From Lineus longissimus (lineage: Eukaryota > Nemertea > Pilidiophora > Heteronemertea > Lineidae), in NCBI RefSeq assembly GCF_910592395.1, contig NC_088326.1:6889001-6953000 (forward strand): a stretch of 64,000 nucleotides of DNA, given 5' to 3'. Of the stretch, positions 36,406-46,596 are shown piece after piece. The stretch's first letter is position 1. The number at the start of each line of letters is the position of its first letter. The notes beneath the pieces are model-generated. The model saw nothing but the letters and a program-made list of their open reading frames with translations. It had not been told where the DNA came from and did no database searches. The position numbers were made by a program, and so were the translations under genes.

Positions 36406-38813
36406 CCCTGGCGACAGTGACGTCAGTGGTTGGGAGGTCGAGCCAATCGGTGCCCCAGGCAGCCTCCAATGACGTCGTCGCCGCCACACAGCCACGTCCC
36501 TGGCGACAGTGACGTCAGTGGTTGGGAGGAGGCCAATCGGTGCCAGGCAGCTGCCATCGACGTCATCGCCGCCAGGCAGCCACGTCCCTGGCGACAGTGA
36601 TGTCGTTGGTTAGGAGGGTGGAGCCAGACGGTGCCAGGCAGGCACAATTGACGCCATCGCGTCCAGGCAGCCACGTCCCTGGCGACAGTGACGTCAGTGG
36701 TTGGGAGGGGGAGCCAATCGGTGCCAGGCAGCTGCAATTGACGTCATCGCCTCTAGGCAGCCACGTCATTTGCGACAGTGACGTCAGTGGTTGGGAGGTC
36801 GAGCCAATCGTTGCCCAAGGCAGCCTCCATTAACGTCATCACCGCCAGGTAGCCATGTCCCTAGCGACAGTAACGTCGGTGGTTTGGAGGGGGAGCCAAT
36901 CGGTGCCATGCAGCTGCCATCGACGTCATCGCCGCCAGGCAGCCACGTCCCTGGCGACAGTGACGCCGGTGGTTGGGAGGGGGAGCCAATCGGTGCCAGG
37001 CAGCCACAATTGACGCCATCGCCTCCAGGCAGCCACGTCCCTGGCGACAATGACGTCGGTGGTTGGGAGGGGGAGCCAATTGGTGCCAGGTAGCCTCCAT
37101 TGACGTCATCGCCGCCAGGTAGCCACGTCCCTGGCGACAGAGACGTCGGTGGCTGGGAGGGGGGGAGTCAATCGGTGCCAGGCAGCCGCAATTGACGCCA
37201 ACGCCTCCAGGCAGCTTCGTCCCTGCCGACAGTGACGTCAGTGGTTGGGAGGGGGAGCGAATTGGTGCCAGGCAGCGTCCATTGACGTCATCGTCGTTAG
37301 GGAGCTACGTCCCTGGCGACAGTGACGCCGGTGGTTGGGAGGGGGAGCATATCAGTGCCAGGCAGCCGCAATTGACGTCATCGCCTCTAGGCAGCCACGT
37401 CCCTTGCGACAGTGACGTCAATGGTAAGGAGGTCGAGCCAATCGTTGCCCAAGGCAGCCTCCATTGACGTCATCGCCGCCAGACAGCCACGTCCCTGGCG
37501 ACAGTGACGTCAGTGGTTGGGAGCGGGAGCCAATTGGTGCCAGGTAGCCTCCATTGACGTCATCGCCGCCAGGTAGCCACGTCCCTGGCGACAGTGACGT
37601 CGGTGGCTGGAAGGGGGGGAGTCAATAAGTGCCAGGCAGCCGCAATTGACGCCAACGCCTCCAGGCAACCACGTCCCTGCCGACAGTGACGTCAGTGGTT
37701 GGGAGGGGGAGCCAATTGGTGCCAGGCAGCCTCCATTGACGTCATCGCCTCTAGGCAGCCACGTCCCTTGCGACAGTGACGTAAGTGGTTGGGAGGTCGA
37801 GCCAATCGTTGCCCAAGGCAGCCTCCATTGACGTCATCGCCGCCAGGTAGCCACGTCCCTAGCGACAGTAACGTCGGTGGTTGGGAGGGGGAGCCAATCG
37901 GTGCCAGGCAGCTGCCATCGACGTCATCGCCGCCAGGCAGCCACGTCCCTGGCGACAGTGACGCCGGCGGTTGGGAGGGGGAGCCAATCGGTGCCAGGCA
38001 GCCGCAATTGACGTCATCGCCGCCAGGCAGCCACGTAACTGGTGACAGTGACGTCGGTGGTGGTTGGGAGAGAGGAGCCAATCGGTGCCAGGGAGCCAAA
38101 ATTGACGCCATCGCCTCAAGGCAGTCCCGTCCCTGGCGACAGTGACATCGGTGGTTGGGAGGGGGAGCCAATCGGTGCCCCAGGCAGCCTCCATTGACGT
38201 CATCGCCGCCAGGTAGCCACGTCCCTTGCGACAGTGACGTCGGTGGTTGGCAGGGGAAGCCAATCGGTGCCAGGCAGCCGCCCTTGATGTCATCGTCGCC
38301 AGTCAGCCACGTCTTTTGCGACAGTGACGTCAGTGGTTGGGAGGGGGAGCCAATCGGTGCCGGGCGGCCGCCATGGACATCATCACCGCCGGGAGCCACG
38401 TCCCTGGCGACAGTGACGTCGGTGGTTGGGATGGGGGAGCCAATCGGTACACCAGGCAGCTGCAATTGACGTCATCGCCTCTAGGCAGCCACGTCCCTTG
38501 CGACAGTGACGTCAGTGGTTGGGAGGTCGAGCCAATCGGTGCCCCAGGCAGCCTCCATTGACGTCATCGCCGCCAGGCAGCCACGTCCCTGCGAGAGTGA
38601 CGTCGGTGGTTGGGAGGGGGAGCCAATCGGTGCCAGGCAGCCGCCATTGACGTCATCGTCGCCAGGCAGCCACGTCCCTGGTGACTGTGACGTCAGTGGT
38701 TGGGAGGGGGAGCCAATCGGTGCCAGGCAGCCACAATTGACGCCATCGCCTCCAGGCAGCCACGTCCCTGCCGACAGTGACGTTGGTGGTTGGGAGGGGG
38801 AGCCAATTGGTGC

Positions 38814-39790
38814 GTCATCCGACCTCCCTGCATGAAGACAGGCCGAGGACAGAAACTACACCAAGGAATGACCCGGCAACGACAAGGCCCCATCAAGCAA
38901 AGGATACTGAGGAAAAAGGCGCCACCGACTCAGATAAAGCGAAGGAGGCAATCTGCAGAAATGCCGCCTCGGGAGCCAACTCGATGTCATCCATGGTGGT
39001 CCCAGTGTGGATTTCCAGCTTGGAGCAGCCAAGCCAGGAGCTCCTCGTATACACTCTCATTGATACCCAGTCGGACACTACCTTTGTGGCAAGACAGACT
39101 GTGGAGTCGCTGGAGACTTGTGGCGGACCAACACAGCTGAAACTAACGACAATGACAGCCAAAGATAAGATGATCCACTGCAGCAAATTCAAAAATCTTC
39201 AAGTTAGGGGATTCAAGTCTAACTCCAGAATAAAATTGCCTTTAACATATTCAAGAGAATATATTCCTGTGGAAGAATCCCACATCCCGACATCGGAGAC
39301 AGCCAACAGATGGCCCCATCTTGCCAAGATTGCTCATCACATGCAACCCCTCCTAAACTGTGAAATTGGCTTTCTTATAGGATACAACTGCCCCAGAGCC
39401 CTAGCACCTCGAAATTGTGTCACAGGGGAAGGTAATCAGCCATTCGCAATTGAAACAGACTTAGGATGGAGCATTGTTGGGGGCGGGGAACAAGAGGAAG
39501 ATTCCGGAGATGCGATCAGCCTTACACATTCCGTAGTCGCCAAAGCGGTTCCCGAGGATGTTCGTTCACCAGAGAACCAGATCAGTGAAGTACGGTTCGT
39601 CTTGAAGACATCGATCAAAGAAGAACCCTTGACCCCACAAGATCTTGGCAACATCCTCGCCTCTGATTTCCACGAGAGAGAGCCAAAAGAGCAAACTTGG
39701 TCACAGGAAGACACAAGAGTCATGAAAATATTAGAAAACCGGACCTACCAGGAGGAGGATGGGTTTGTCACCATGCCCTTGCCGTTTTGA
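38814..39790 (+). pseudogene. BEL/Pao gag-end and protease fragment
   Basis: The open frame enters from the satellite without a start codon of its own; the first BEL residues are about 38814. The protease has the active-site motif LIDTQSDTTF (catalytic Asp codon 39062-39064), as is usual in Pao-type proteases. Downstream blocks GFLIGYNCPRAL and ETDLGWSIVGG are typical of the protease-RT linker. The frame stops at TGA 39788-39790 within the motif MPLPF that opens the RT region. Related elements usually have Arg at this place, so a CGA-to-TGA transition is the simplest cause of the stop. Confidence 0.85.
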
Positions 39791-40288
39791 CAAGAGAAAC
39801 CAGACCTTCCTAACAACAAAGCCACAGACACTATCAACGACCCTACCGAACCTGAGCCAATCACCCCCAACCACCTCTTGACAATGAAATCAAGTGTCCT
39901 TCTACCACCACCTGGTAACTTCGTCAAAGAGGATGTATATGCCAGAAAAAGATGGAAAAGAGTCCAGTATTTGGCCAATCAATTCTGGACTCGTTGGAAA
40001 GCTGAATATCTGTCGAATCTCCAATCGAGACAGAAATGGCAGAAGACCAAGCGAGAGATTGAAGTTGGTGATGTGGTCATTCTGCATGATCAAGAGCTTC
40101 CACGTGGACACTGGGAAATGGCAGTAGTAGAAGAAGCCTTAAAGAGCAGTGATGGGCTGATCCGCAAACTCAAGCTTAGGATGCCCTCAGAACGAACGAG
40201 ACAAGGAAAGCGTGTTAGCGAGAACCCACGATTTTTGGAACGACCCATACATAAGGTCACAGTTTTGATAGAAAGGCAGAATCAGTAG
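39791..40288 (+). pseudogene. BEL/Pao integrase C-terminal (DUF5641) fragment
   Basis: This continues in the same frame straight after the TGA at 39788. About 13 codons of early RT (PDLPNNKATD) are followed by the DUF5641 block: ITPNHLLTM, LPPPGNF, YARKRWKRVQYLANQFW, RWKAEYL, then a GDVVILHD motif and RGHWEMAVV. In complete elements these blocks are separated by RT, RNase H and integrase core, roughly 3 kb. The deletion therefore kept the reading frame. It ends at TAG 40286-40288. Confidence 0.85.
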
Positions 40289-40456
40289 TTGGGCCCGGCC
40301 CAGCCTTGGTTGCTGAGCATCATCGGATGTCCGTGCTGGATGCGTGGTATTTTTGGCATTTAGACTGATTCTGCTTTGACCAAAAATGTTTTAGTTCGGC
40401 GATTTTCCTTCTCGTTATCGTTGTTAAAAAAAAATCACAGGGATTTTGGGTGGGAG

Positions 40457-41286
40457 TGTAGCAGCCACTGAGACAATTAGTATTTTCACGATCTGCTATA
40501 TAGCAAGTACCTTTTTTGGGCCTTCTTTTTTACTCCCTTACAAAAGGTAGTTCCTTGCTAAGAGGTTAAAAGCTTTACCTATAATTCTCCTTTTCGTCAG
40601 TAAAATGTAGTTATTAGTATGTTTTAGATAATTGGAGGTTTATTTAGAGTTTATAGACTTTATGAACAGTCTTTCTGACATTTTATCATGTAAACATGAA
40701 CCTTTTATATCCTTACGCCTAAGAAGCATACTCCAGACAAGAAAGATTATTTTATTTTCTAAATTTAAAATCCGGTCAAATCCATAAGTTTACAGGATCT
40801 CTATCAAGTGAGACAATGGTATGTACAAGTATACTTAAGTCATAGCACCTACTGAATATGTTATTTTGATATGAGATACAAAAATGCAGACTTTATTAAG
40901 GGTTAAAACTTTGTACCCTCACACATGTGGGCCATTTCTTTGTTCAATCCAGTCATATGTTCAGTGTCAGATGAAACTGCTGTATATGTAAACTGTCTGT
41001 ACTTTCTATAAAGGAGTTGTGCCTCCTGTACTTATATTTGATCCTGAAAGACTGGTGTGTAGTTCATGTATGTTTTGTAGGAGTATTTCTGCCCAAGCTG
41101 CAGTATTAGACCATGCCATATACACAAGGCATATACATGCATATAGAATGCATGTGTACATGTAATTTGTATAGCATACTTAAATATCCAGAAAGGATGT
41201 GATTAGTATTAATTACTGTGTTGATGCGTGTGCACTGAACCTTAACAAAACATTGTTACTTAGAAATTGTATTTTTGTATTTTACA
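40457..41286 (+). repeat. Probable BEL/Pao 3' LTR
   Basis: A purine-rich tract (GGGATTTTGGGTGGGAG) ends at 40456 and is followed by TGTAGC, the usual polypurine-LTR junction. A possible end is TTTACA at 41286, giving TGTA...TACA termini and 830 bp. Inside lies TATAAA at 41007-41012 with a small AGGAG/CTCCT hairpin just after it. The 3' end is uncertain because no 5' LTR is available for comparison, and an AATAAA lies further out near 41324. Confidence 0.5.
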
Positions 41287-42209
41287 GTCTTTTACGGTGT
41301 ATTAACAGTAACTGTTGAAGAAAAAGAATAAAAGAGATGCACCCGTACAATTAAAAACATATTCATTATTGATCCTTCCTGATGGACTTAAGTGTCAGTC
41401 CATGATACCACCATGCAGGATCATGCAAATGGTGGCAAGGTGGGGGGTCAACAGATCTAGTTGTAATTTCTACCACAGACCTATCCTAGGGTACTATGAA
41501 GGCTGGTGGATTGGTTTCGAAAATAACCCCACAGTTTTGGGGTACGGCTGTTAACCATTTCCTACTCATTTTCCTTTTAAAAAAACATGCATTATCCCTC
41601 AAAATAGGCTAAGTCTTTTGTCAATTTTCGTGCATCAAACAGAATTATCACTAAACACCGCCTATTGAAATTGAAAGTACATGATCTGAGCTACCTTTTC
41701 ATGCCTTTTGTTTTGCCCCAGGTACATTTTAATGACAGGTACAGTACGTCCCAAAAACAATGCAATCTCAAATTTCAGTAAAAAGGCAATTTTAACTCTC
41801 CTTTAGCTTCAACACTGCAGTTTTTTAGGTGATGCCACTTCCAGGTAAGGAAGTCAGAATGCTGTTTTTTAATTTGCAAAAGAAAAAAATCCGGCCGCCC
41901 TTACGGTTTTCCGGTGAGGGGGGTCGAGTCGCGCCCTTCTCACTGGTGCCCATTTTTTGCCCATTCCCTCAGATAACTGACGAAATACACATGCTTTCCA
42001 AATAAAATTACATTTTTAGATGTTAGTGAACCCCCCTCTCCCTTGCCCCTCCCACACACTCCCTCAAACAACCTAGAGGCCTTTATTACCCCTGTGGAGG
42101 CTTAGCGGTCTAGGCGGAAACGAACACCAGCAACGACAACAACAACAACAGTTACAGTTACAATGCATTGTGTACATGCACGTGTACATTGTGTGATAGT
42201 CTATTGAAA
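41287..42209. other. Intergenic region upstream of the multi-exon gene
   Basis: It is AT-rich except for a CpG-containing patch near 41890-41945. A 65-bp segment (41388-41452) has an inverted relative at 51691-51744. An AAC microsatellite lies at about 42130-42150. I see no coding exon. The promoter of the downstream gene should lie here, but there is no clear TATA box. Confidence 0.5.
41388..41452 (+). repeat. Dispersed repeat copy, inverted relative at 51.7 kb
   Basis: The segment running from TTAAGTGTCAGTCCATGATA to GGTGGCAAGGTGGGGGGTCAAC matches the complement of 51691-51744 apart from a gap of about 14 bases and few mismatches. Confidence 0.75.
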
Positions 42210-42639
42210 ATGGAGTTTGAAAAATCACAGTTGAAATGTGGATTTGCTGTCATATCCAAGGATATCGAGTGTGGTACTGACGCTTCATACCCCAATGACA
42301 AGAGTGTGATCCCCTTGAAACGATGTAAGAAGGACGTGCACTCCCATTTGATGCGTTGGATGTCCTCCAGAAAAGCCAGTCGAGTCAAAAGTGAATGGGA
42401 GCTCATAGCACTTCGTGCTGGCGTGTTTGATATGAGTTCTCCAGTTCTGGACACCACAATATGCCCGAACCACCGATACAAGTTGAGTTTATCATGGAAT
42501 CAGCAAAGGAGATGCCAGCACCCACTTCATCAACCCTCTAAAACAAGTCGGAAACCCAGAAAAGATGGTGGTTCAGTTCATCGAGTGATGTCTCGGGAAA
42601 TATACATCAAGTGGGGAGTTTTTGTCCCAGTTGGCTCAG
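42210..42639 (+). CDS. Exon 1: N-terminal Cys/His domain
   Basis: Starts at the ATG beginning MEFEKSQL; upstream in-frame sequence has no better start. About 143 codons end with phase 1 at donor CTCAG|GTAAGG. Features are LRAGVFD, the pair ICPNHRYKL and CQHPLH, which look like a metal-binding arrangement, and the tail WGVFVPVGS. I recall similar sequences at the N-terminus of uncharacterised invertebrate proteins, without a named domain. Confidence 0.65.
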
Positions 42640-42983
42640 GTAAGGGATCAGTCTCAAAATCACTGAAGTAGAAAAGAAGCAGTAGGCCTGTAATGATACC
42701 CACTCTGACTAAACCTAACTTTGGTGCAAAACCAACTGAGTGATAACGATTTACCACTTCACTTGTTTTCTTCCTAGAAAGTTGATTGGAGCCTTGGCTT
42801 GATGATCAGGAAGTCCCAGTTATGATTCCCTGCCAGTGCCACTGGAGGTGATGCTTCACTGCCGTACAAAATCAGCATGGCCGGTCGCATTATCAAAACA
42901 AGTCTTATCACCATCATCATGTCCTCACACTATTATATTGCACATCATATTATCATTACCCCCATAATCTGGTGCCTTTTCAG

Positions 42984-43055
42984 CTCTGTGTAAAGGATGT
43001 GAGGTCTGTGGCAAATGTAGAACCAGAAGTAGAACCAGCACCCATGGATACAGAG
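42984..43055 (+). CDS. Exon 2: 72 bp with conflicting frames
   Basis: Acceptor TTTTCAG precedes and donor GTGAG follows. In the phase delivered by exon 1 it reads ALCKGCEVCGKC, a plausible continuation of VPVGS. In the phase needed by exon 3 it reads an acidic linker ending EVEPAPMDTE. Both cannot hold without a frame change inside this exon or a different exon 1 donor. Confidence 0.5.
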
Positions 43056-43266
43056 GTGAGTTGAATGAAAAAAAGGGGAGAAGATTCGGGGCAAGCCAAA
43101 GTGAATATTGGTTAATTCTGCCTGCAGCGACTGACTTACATGTAAGAAGGTCACTGATGAGAGAGGAGGGACTAAGCTGAAAACCTTGATGCCATTCTGG
43201 CTCCCATCTCCTTGGCAATGAGGGATTCTAAGCCAAACCTGATTCTCCATCAATATCTTTTTTCAG

Positions 43267-43377
43267 TCTGCTGTTGCCTCTTCCTCTGTTCAACCAGCCG
43301 ACGCCTTAGAAAACCCAGCAGACGGGACAGAAGGGCAATCTCTCAAGTCAGATATACATGTAAATGTAGGCCATGAG
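43267..43377 (+). CDS. Exon 3: acidic linker
   Basis: 37 codons in phase 0, reading SAVASSSVQPADALENP and ending VNVGHE before donor GTAAGT. Low complexity, rich in Ser, Ala, Asp and Glu; probably a disordered linker. Confidence 0.6.
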
Positions 43378-43548
43378 GTAAGTGTTCAGTCATCGCATGG
43401 TTAATGAAGTTTTTTATTGCAAGCATTTCGAGCTGATTTGACTAGACCACCAAGTACTATACAGGGTGTCCTGAAACTGAAAATTGGTTCGGTACACATC
43501 CCAATACTCACAGCCAGCCGAACGAAAAGCGAAAATCAACAAAAGATG

Positions 43549-43650
43549 ATGCTGGTACGCAAGAGCAGCGAAAACCGGTGCAAAAAATGTCGATTTGTTC
43601 TATCTTTGTCCGCGAGAGGCGCTGCATTTCTGAGTTTGTTATATATCATA
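43549..43650 (+). repeat. MITE-like copy in intron 3
   Basis: The stretch from GCTGGTACGC through AGCAGCGAAAACCGGTG to GGCGCTGCATTTCTGAGTTT matches the right arm of the foldback at 60508-60610, with several mismatches. It is a single arm only, so it is an older or truncated copy. Confidence 0.75.
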
Positions 43651-43685
43651 CACATACTTGCCAAATACTATGCTGATATTTTCAG

Positions 43686-43784
43686 GGAGGAGTTGGAGAT
43701 GTTCAGTATCCAATGAAGATTCAATCAGCAAGTGGTGGTGAAGGTGATGGATCTTCCTCTGAAACAACAGATTTGCTTATCAAG
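43686..43784 (+). CDS. Exon 4: linker
   Basis: 33 codons in phase 0 between TTTTCAG and GTGAGA, reading GGVGDVQYPMKIQSASGG onward. Gly/Ser-rich. No domain recognised. Confidence 0.6.
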
Positions 43785-44055
43785 GTGAGATATGAACTAC
43801 TGAGAGCACAGTCTGATAGGGTGGTAAAATTATCCTTTCTGCTTCTAAAGTTTCGTGACCACTTTACGAGATGAGGTGTGTCACTTTTTACGTAATTGGT
43901 AAATGAACAGTATCAGAAGCTCTGTTAATGAGAACTTCATAGTGCATGATTGCCATTTGAAGACCTATGTTGTCTCTTTACAGAGAGGCCACCCTCTATA
44001 CAGCGGCCTTTCCAAAAAATATTATCTTATAAAATGTATTATCTGTTTTTTTCAG

Positions 44056-44502
44056 GGTCGCCACTTTTTACCAGGGAATGGTGGCTCGACCCCTAGCACA
44101 GAGACCACGAGTGGGAATAATGATGCTCGTGATATACTAGACATCACGTGGGCCCCAACCCCAGCGCCAAAGAATTTTGAGCTTGCCACGCTGAATAGGT
44201 TTCTGCAGTAGGGAGGATGTGCACCAGTAGAAGGCCAGCTCCAAACTGCAATTGACGAAGCTTCTCAAAGGACAATCAGATACTACAAATCAAAAGCCAA
44301 GGAAGCTTTTGGCCTTGTTCTCCATCTGCTTGCCCCAGGACAAGAAGATGAACTCATGGCATTAGTTCAGCCTGTACCTTCAAACATTGACGACTCGTTG
44401 GCTGCAACTGTTATAAAGTGTTATGACGAGGCAAACACTTGGTTTACAAAAAGACAGATCCTCTCAATTCTTGCGGTGAATCGAACCAAATCACAGTTAC
44501 TG
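44056..44502 (+). pseudogene. Exon 5: helical region with an in-frame TAG
   Basis: 149 codons in phase 0 between a long polypyrimidine tract with CAG and donor GTGAGT. The frame is open except TAG at 44209-44211, just after RFLQ; coding character resumes at once (GGCAPVEGQLQTAIDEASQR). The second half looks alpha-helical. The TAG could also act as an acceptor (TTTCTGCAGTAG|GGAGG) that would join exon 4 in phase 0 and skip the first 156 bp with the stop. Confidence 0.65.
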
Positions 44503-44887
44503 GTGAGTTCATTTCATTTTCAGTGTCAAACCTTTTTGAGGACAAGTACATTTCACTCCTACGTCAGTTCAGAGAGGCCCTCTCTCAAAGATTTTACCTG
44601 AAGTATGAGCATGACTGATTATGCCAGATGCAAAATTACCTTCCAAGTCTACATAGTCACAGACTTCTGGTACCGGTATGCCAAACATGAAATATCTGAT
44701 ATACATAGATTGAGGTCCCTTGTCCCTTTCACAATCTGACACACCATTGAGGGTGAGACGGACAAAATGGTGTTGAATCAGCCCTTGTCTCTTGTACTGA
44801 CATGGTTGATTTTACTATAGTGTGATATTTTAGGTAGCGACAAAATTGGCTGACTCCAAAATCTGAATAGTCCATATTCTTTTGCAG

Positions 44888-45226
44888 GATTTGATTCCTG
44901 GCTTGACTGTCTACAGGATAGACCAAGCTCGCAAGCATGCCAGAGATGTTGGTCAAGCTCAGCCAGTTCCACTTGAGCCAATCACCCGATCTCGCTTGGA
45001 CAACGTCAAGGTGGATCACTTTCTGGACTTCATATCTAGGCCAGAATTTGTCCAGGATGTGGCCTATGGTACCCGAACCATGAAGTTGAGCAATGGAGAA
45101 AAGATTGAGATCCCAAACATAGTGCGAACAACAATTGTGTCAAGAGTGGTCCAACTGTATCAGGCCTACTGTGAAGAGACTGACTTCCACCCACTACAAC
45201 GATCAACGCTCTTCTCAATAATACAG
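44888..45226 (+). CDS. Exon 6
   Basis: 113 codons in phase 0 (DLIPGLTVYRIDQARKHA onward) between TTTTGCAG and GTATGA. Contains PLEPITRSRLD, a block KVDHFLDFISRPEFVQDVAYG and LSNGEKIEIPNIVRT. It probably forms part of a substrate or DNA-binding helical domain. No named family. Confidence 0.7.
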
Positions 45227-45626
45227 GTATGAGAACTTCAGCTTATTTTTTGTTGTTTGTGCTGGTGAAAGGGAAAAGTTGTGTTTTGATTTTAGTTTGT
45301 ATTTCATTACTTTTTTCTGATAGTGATGGTACTTGACTTTTGCTGTTTGCAAGATTTATTTGTCTTGGTTATTTTGGCCAAATATATATCATCTGAAAAA
45401 TAATCCCCTGAAAGTGGACAATTGGCAGATTATCGAATCCATGGCCTTATATTTGGAACCTTTGAACCAATCTAATCATGAAAGCTGGTGCAAATTTCGG
45501 TACTGTGAAGTCAGACTCTCGTTTTTCTTTGATTACATCGTTGATCCATCAGAATTTTAGTAGTCACGCTGGATGGGTGTGTATTTTGATGGTACAAAGT
45601 TATAAAATTTGTTTCCTTTCATTTAG

Positions 45627-45738
45627 GTATGTGCTGCATCACAAAAGAAATCCCTTGCCGGACTTGACAACATTGCTGCTGAAGGTTCCCAGGCATTTGA
45701 TAGCCTCATACATGTTGTGGAACAGCTCGGAGAATGTG
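45627..45738 (+). CDS. Exon 7
   Basis: 112 bp between TTCATTTAG and GTATGT, ending in phase 1. It reads VCAASQKKSLAGLDNIAAEG onward and ends EQLGECG across the junction. Confidence 0.7.
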
Positions 45739-45960
45739 GTATGTATGAGTACAACTGCTAATTCCATGAATACATATATGTAAATAATATCAGAATCAGA
45801 TTTGTCCAGGCCTAGTTCATTTCCTGCAGCATCGTTCGACGACACGTGTGACATTGTACTTCTGTGGCTGGCAGCCTTTTTCAATGATAGGATTATGTCC
45901 AACGCAGCACTGATCTTAGATTACATGAGAAAGATTCTTACCCAATTCCCATATTTTCAG

Positions 45961-46213
45961 GATATTCAGCTACAACTGTCGAGGCCTTGAAATCAAAGAT
46001 ACAGTCAGCAAGGATGTATCTGAAGACTGATTACAAACTGCACATCAGTGAAGCCAGTCAGTGCCCCGATCACTGCATCGTGTATGCTCTAGCTGAAAGC
46101 ACCTCAGCGTGCAAGCATGACCACGACATGTCCTGTGAAAGATGCAAGGAGATAGTCTTCATATTTGAAACCATTGAGTTGGCCTTCAGGGATTTACCTC
46201 TCGATAATTACAG
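45961..46213 (+). CDS. Exon 8: His/Cys-rich segment
   Basis: Phase 1 in, phase 2 out. It reads YSATTVEALKSKIQSARMYL, then ISEASQCPDHCIVYALAE and ACKHDHDMSCERCKEI. The C-x3-C and H-x-H...C-x2-C arrangement suggests a zinc site. Confidence 0.7.
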
Positions 46214-46338
46214 GTGAGGCAATCAGTCATTAATTTTATGTCCCTTTCAAATGTAAAGATGTATTTGGGAACAGTTTACACATGCAATATACATGCTTAA
46301 TTTTGATGGCAGATAATCAATATACTTCCCTGCCACAG

Positions 46339-46501
46339 GAGGGGGCTGTCTCTATCATCTGCAATGTCACGCATTCATTTTGAGGAAAAGGGTGGTGCAA
46401 TGTTGTCAGACAGACACTGTAGCACACGTAAGGAAACTGCACTGTCAAAAGAGAGTTGTCCTCCACATAACATGACCAGAATGGACCTTGCAAGGCTTCA
46501 G
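46339..46501 (+). CDS. Exon 9
   Basis: 163 bp, phase 2 in and phase 0 out. It contains RRGLSLSSAMSRIHFEEKGG and CPPHNMTRMDLARLQ. Further Cys and His residues continue the possible metal site of exon 8. Confidence 0.6.
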
Positions 46502-46596
46502 GTCAGCTTCAAAGCTGATGTTTGTTTTTAGTTACAGTCTTCTGCTTGCTTCATGACTCATGCATATTGTTATTTTACTTCAGATACAGCAAACAG

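Larger units (their letters stand above)
11901..38813. repeat. 90-bp satellite array, right domain
   Basis: About 27 kb of mostly type A monomers with fewer long G runs and almost no type C. Sub-variants include CTCTAGGCAGC, GTCGTCGCCGCCAGACAGCC and GTTGGCAGGGGAAGCC. Monomers are arranged in repeated higher-order blocks described separately. The array ends at about 38813, inside GAGCCAATTGGTGC, where BEL/Pao coding sequence begins. Confidence 0.95.
38814..41286 (+). mobile_element. Degenerate BEL/Pao LTR retrotransposon
   Basis: Remaining parts, in order: the end of a gag zinc-knuckle region (HPTSLHEDRP), an aspartic protease of Pao type, the very start of reverse transcriptase, then directly the DUF5641 region that follows BEL/Pao integrases, and a probable 3' LTR. 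The 5' LTR, most of gag, most of RT, RNase H and the integrase core are absent. The left edge is a clean junction with satellite DNA. The element cannot move by itself. Confidence 0.85.

Noticed and set aside
1-38813. Dozens of 60-280-codon ORFs on both strands in the satellite
   Set aside because: They are translations of the same 90-bp unit in different frames. None is longer than a few monomers, starts and stops are set by random point changes and indels, and both strands look equally open.
1-38813. CRISPR-like array
   Set aside because: Repeats are directly adjacent, monomers are 90 bp with no unique spacers, and the context is eukaryotic.
42125-42150. AAC microsatellite upstream of exon 1
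   Set aside because: Short and ordinary; no evidence for a role.
42925-43253. Minus-strand ORFs opposite exon 2
   Set aside because: Hydrophobic shadows of intron sequence with no domain; the plus strand has good splice sites and coding exons.
43417-43716. 99-codon ORF in intron 3
   Set aside because: It runs across the MITE copy and the acceptor of exon 4. Its frame has no coding features and conflicts with the spliced gene.
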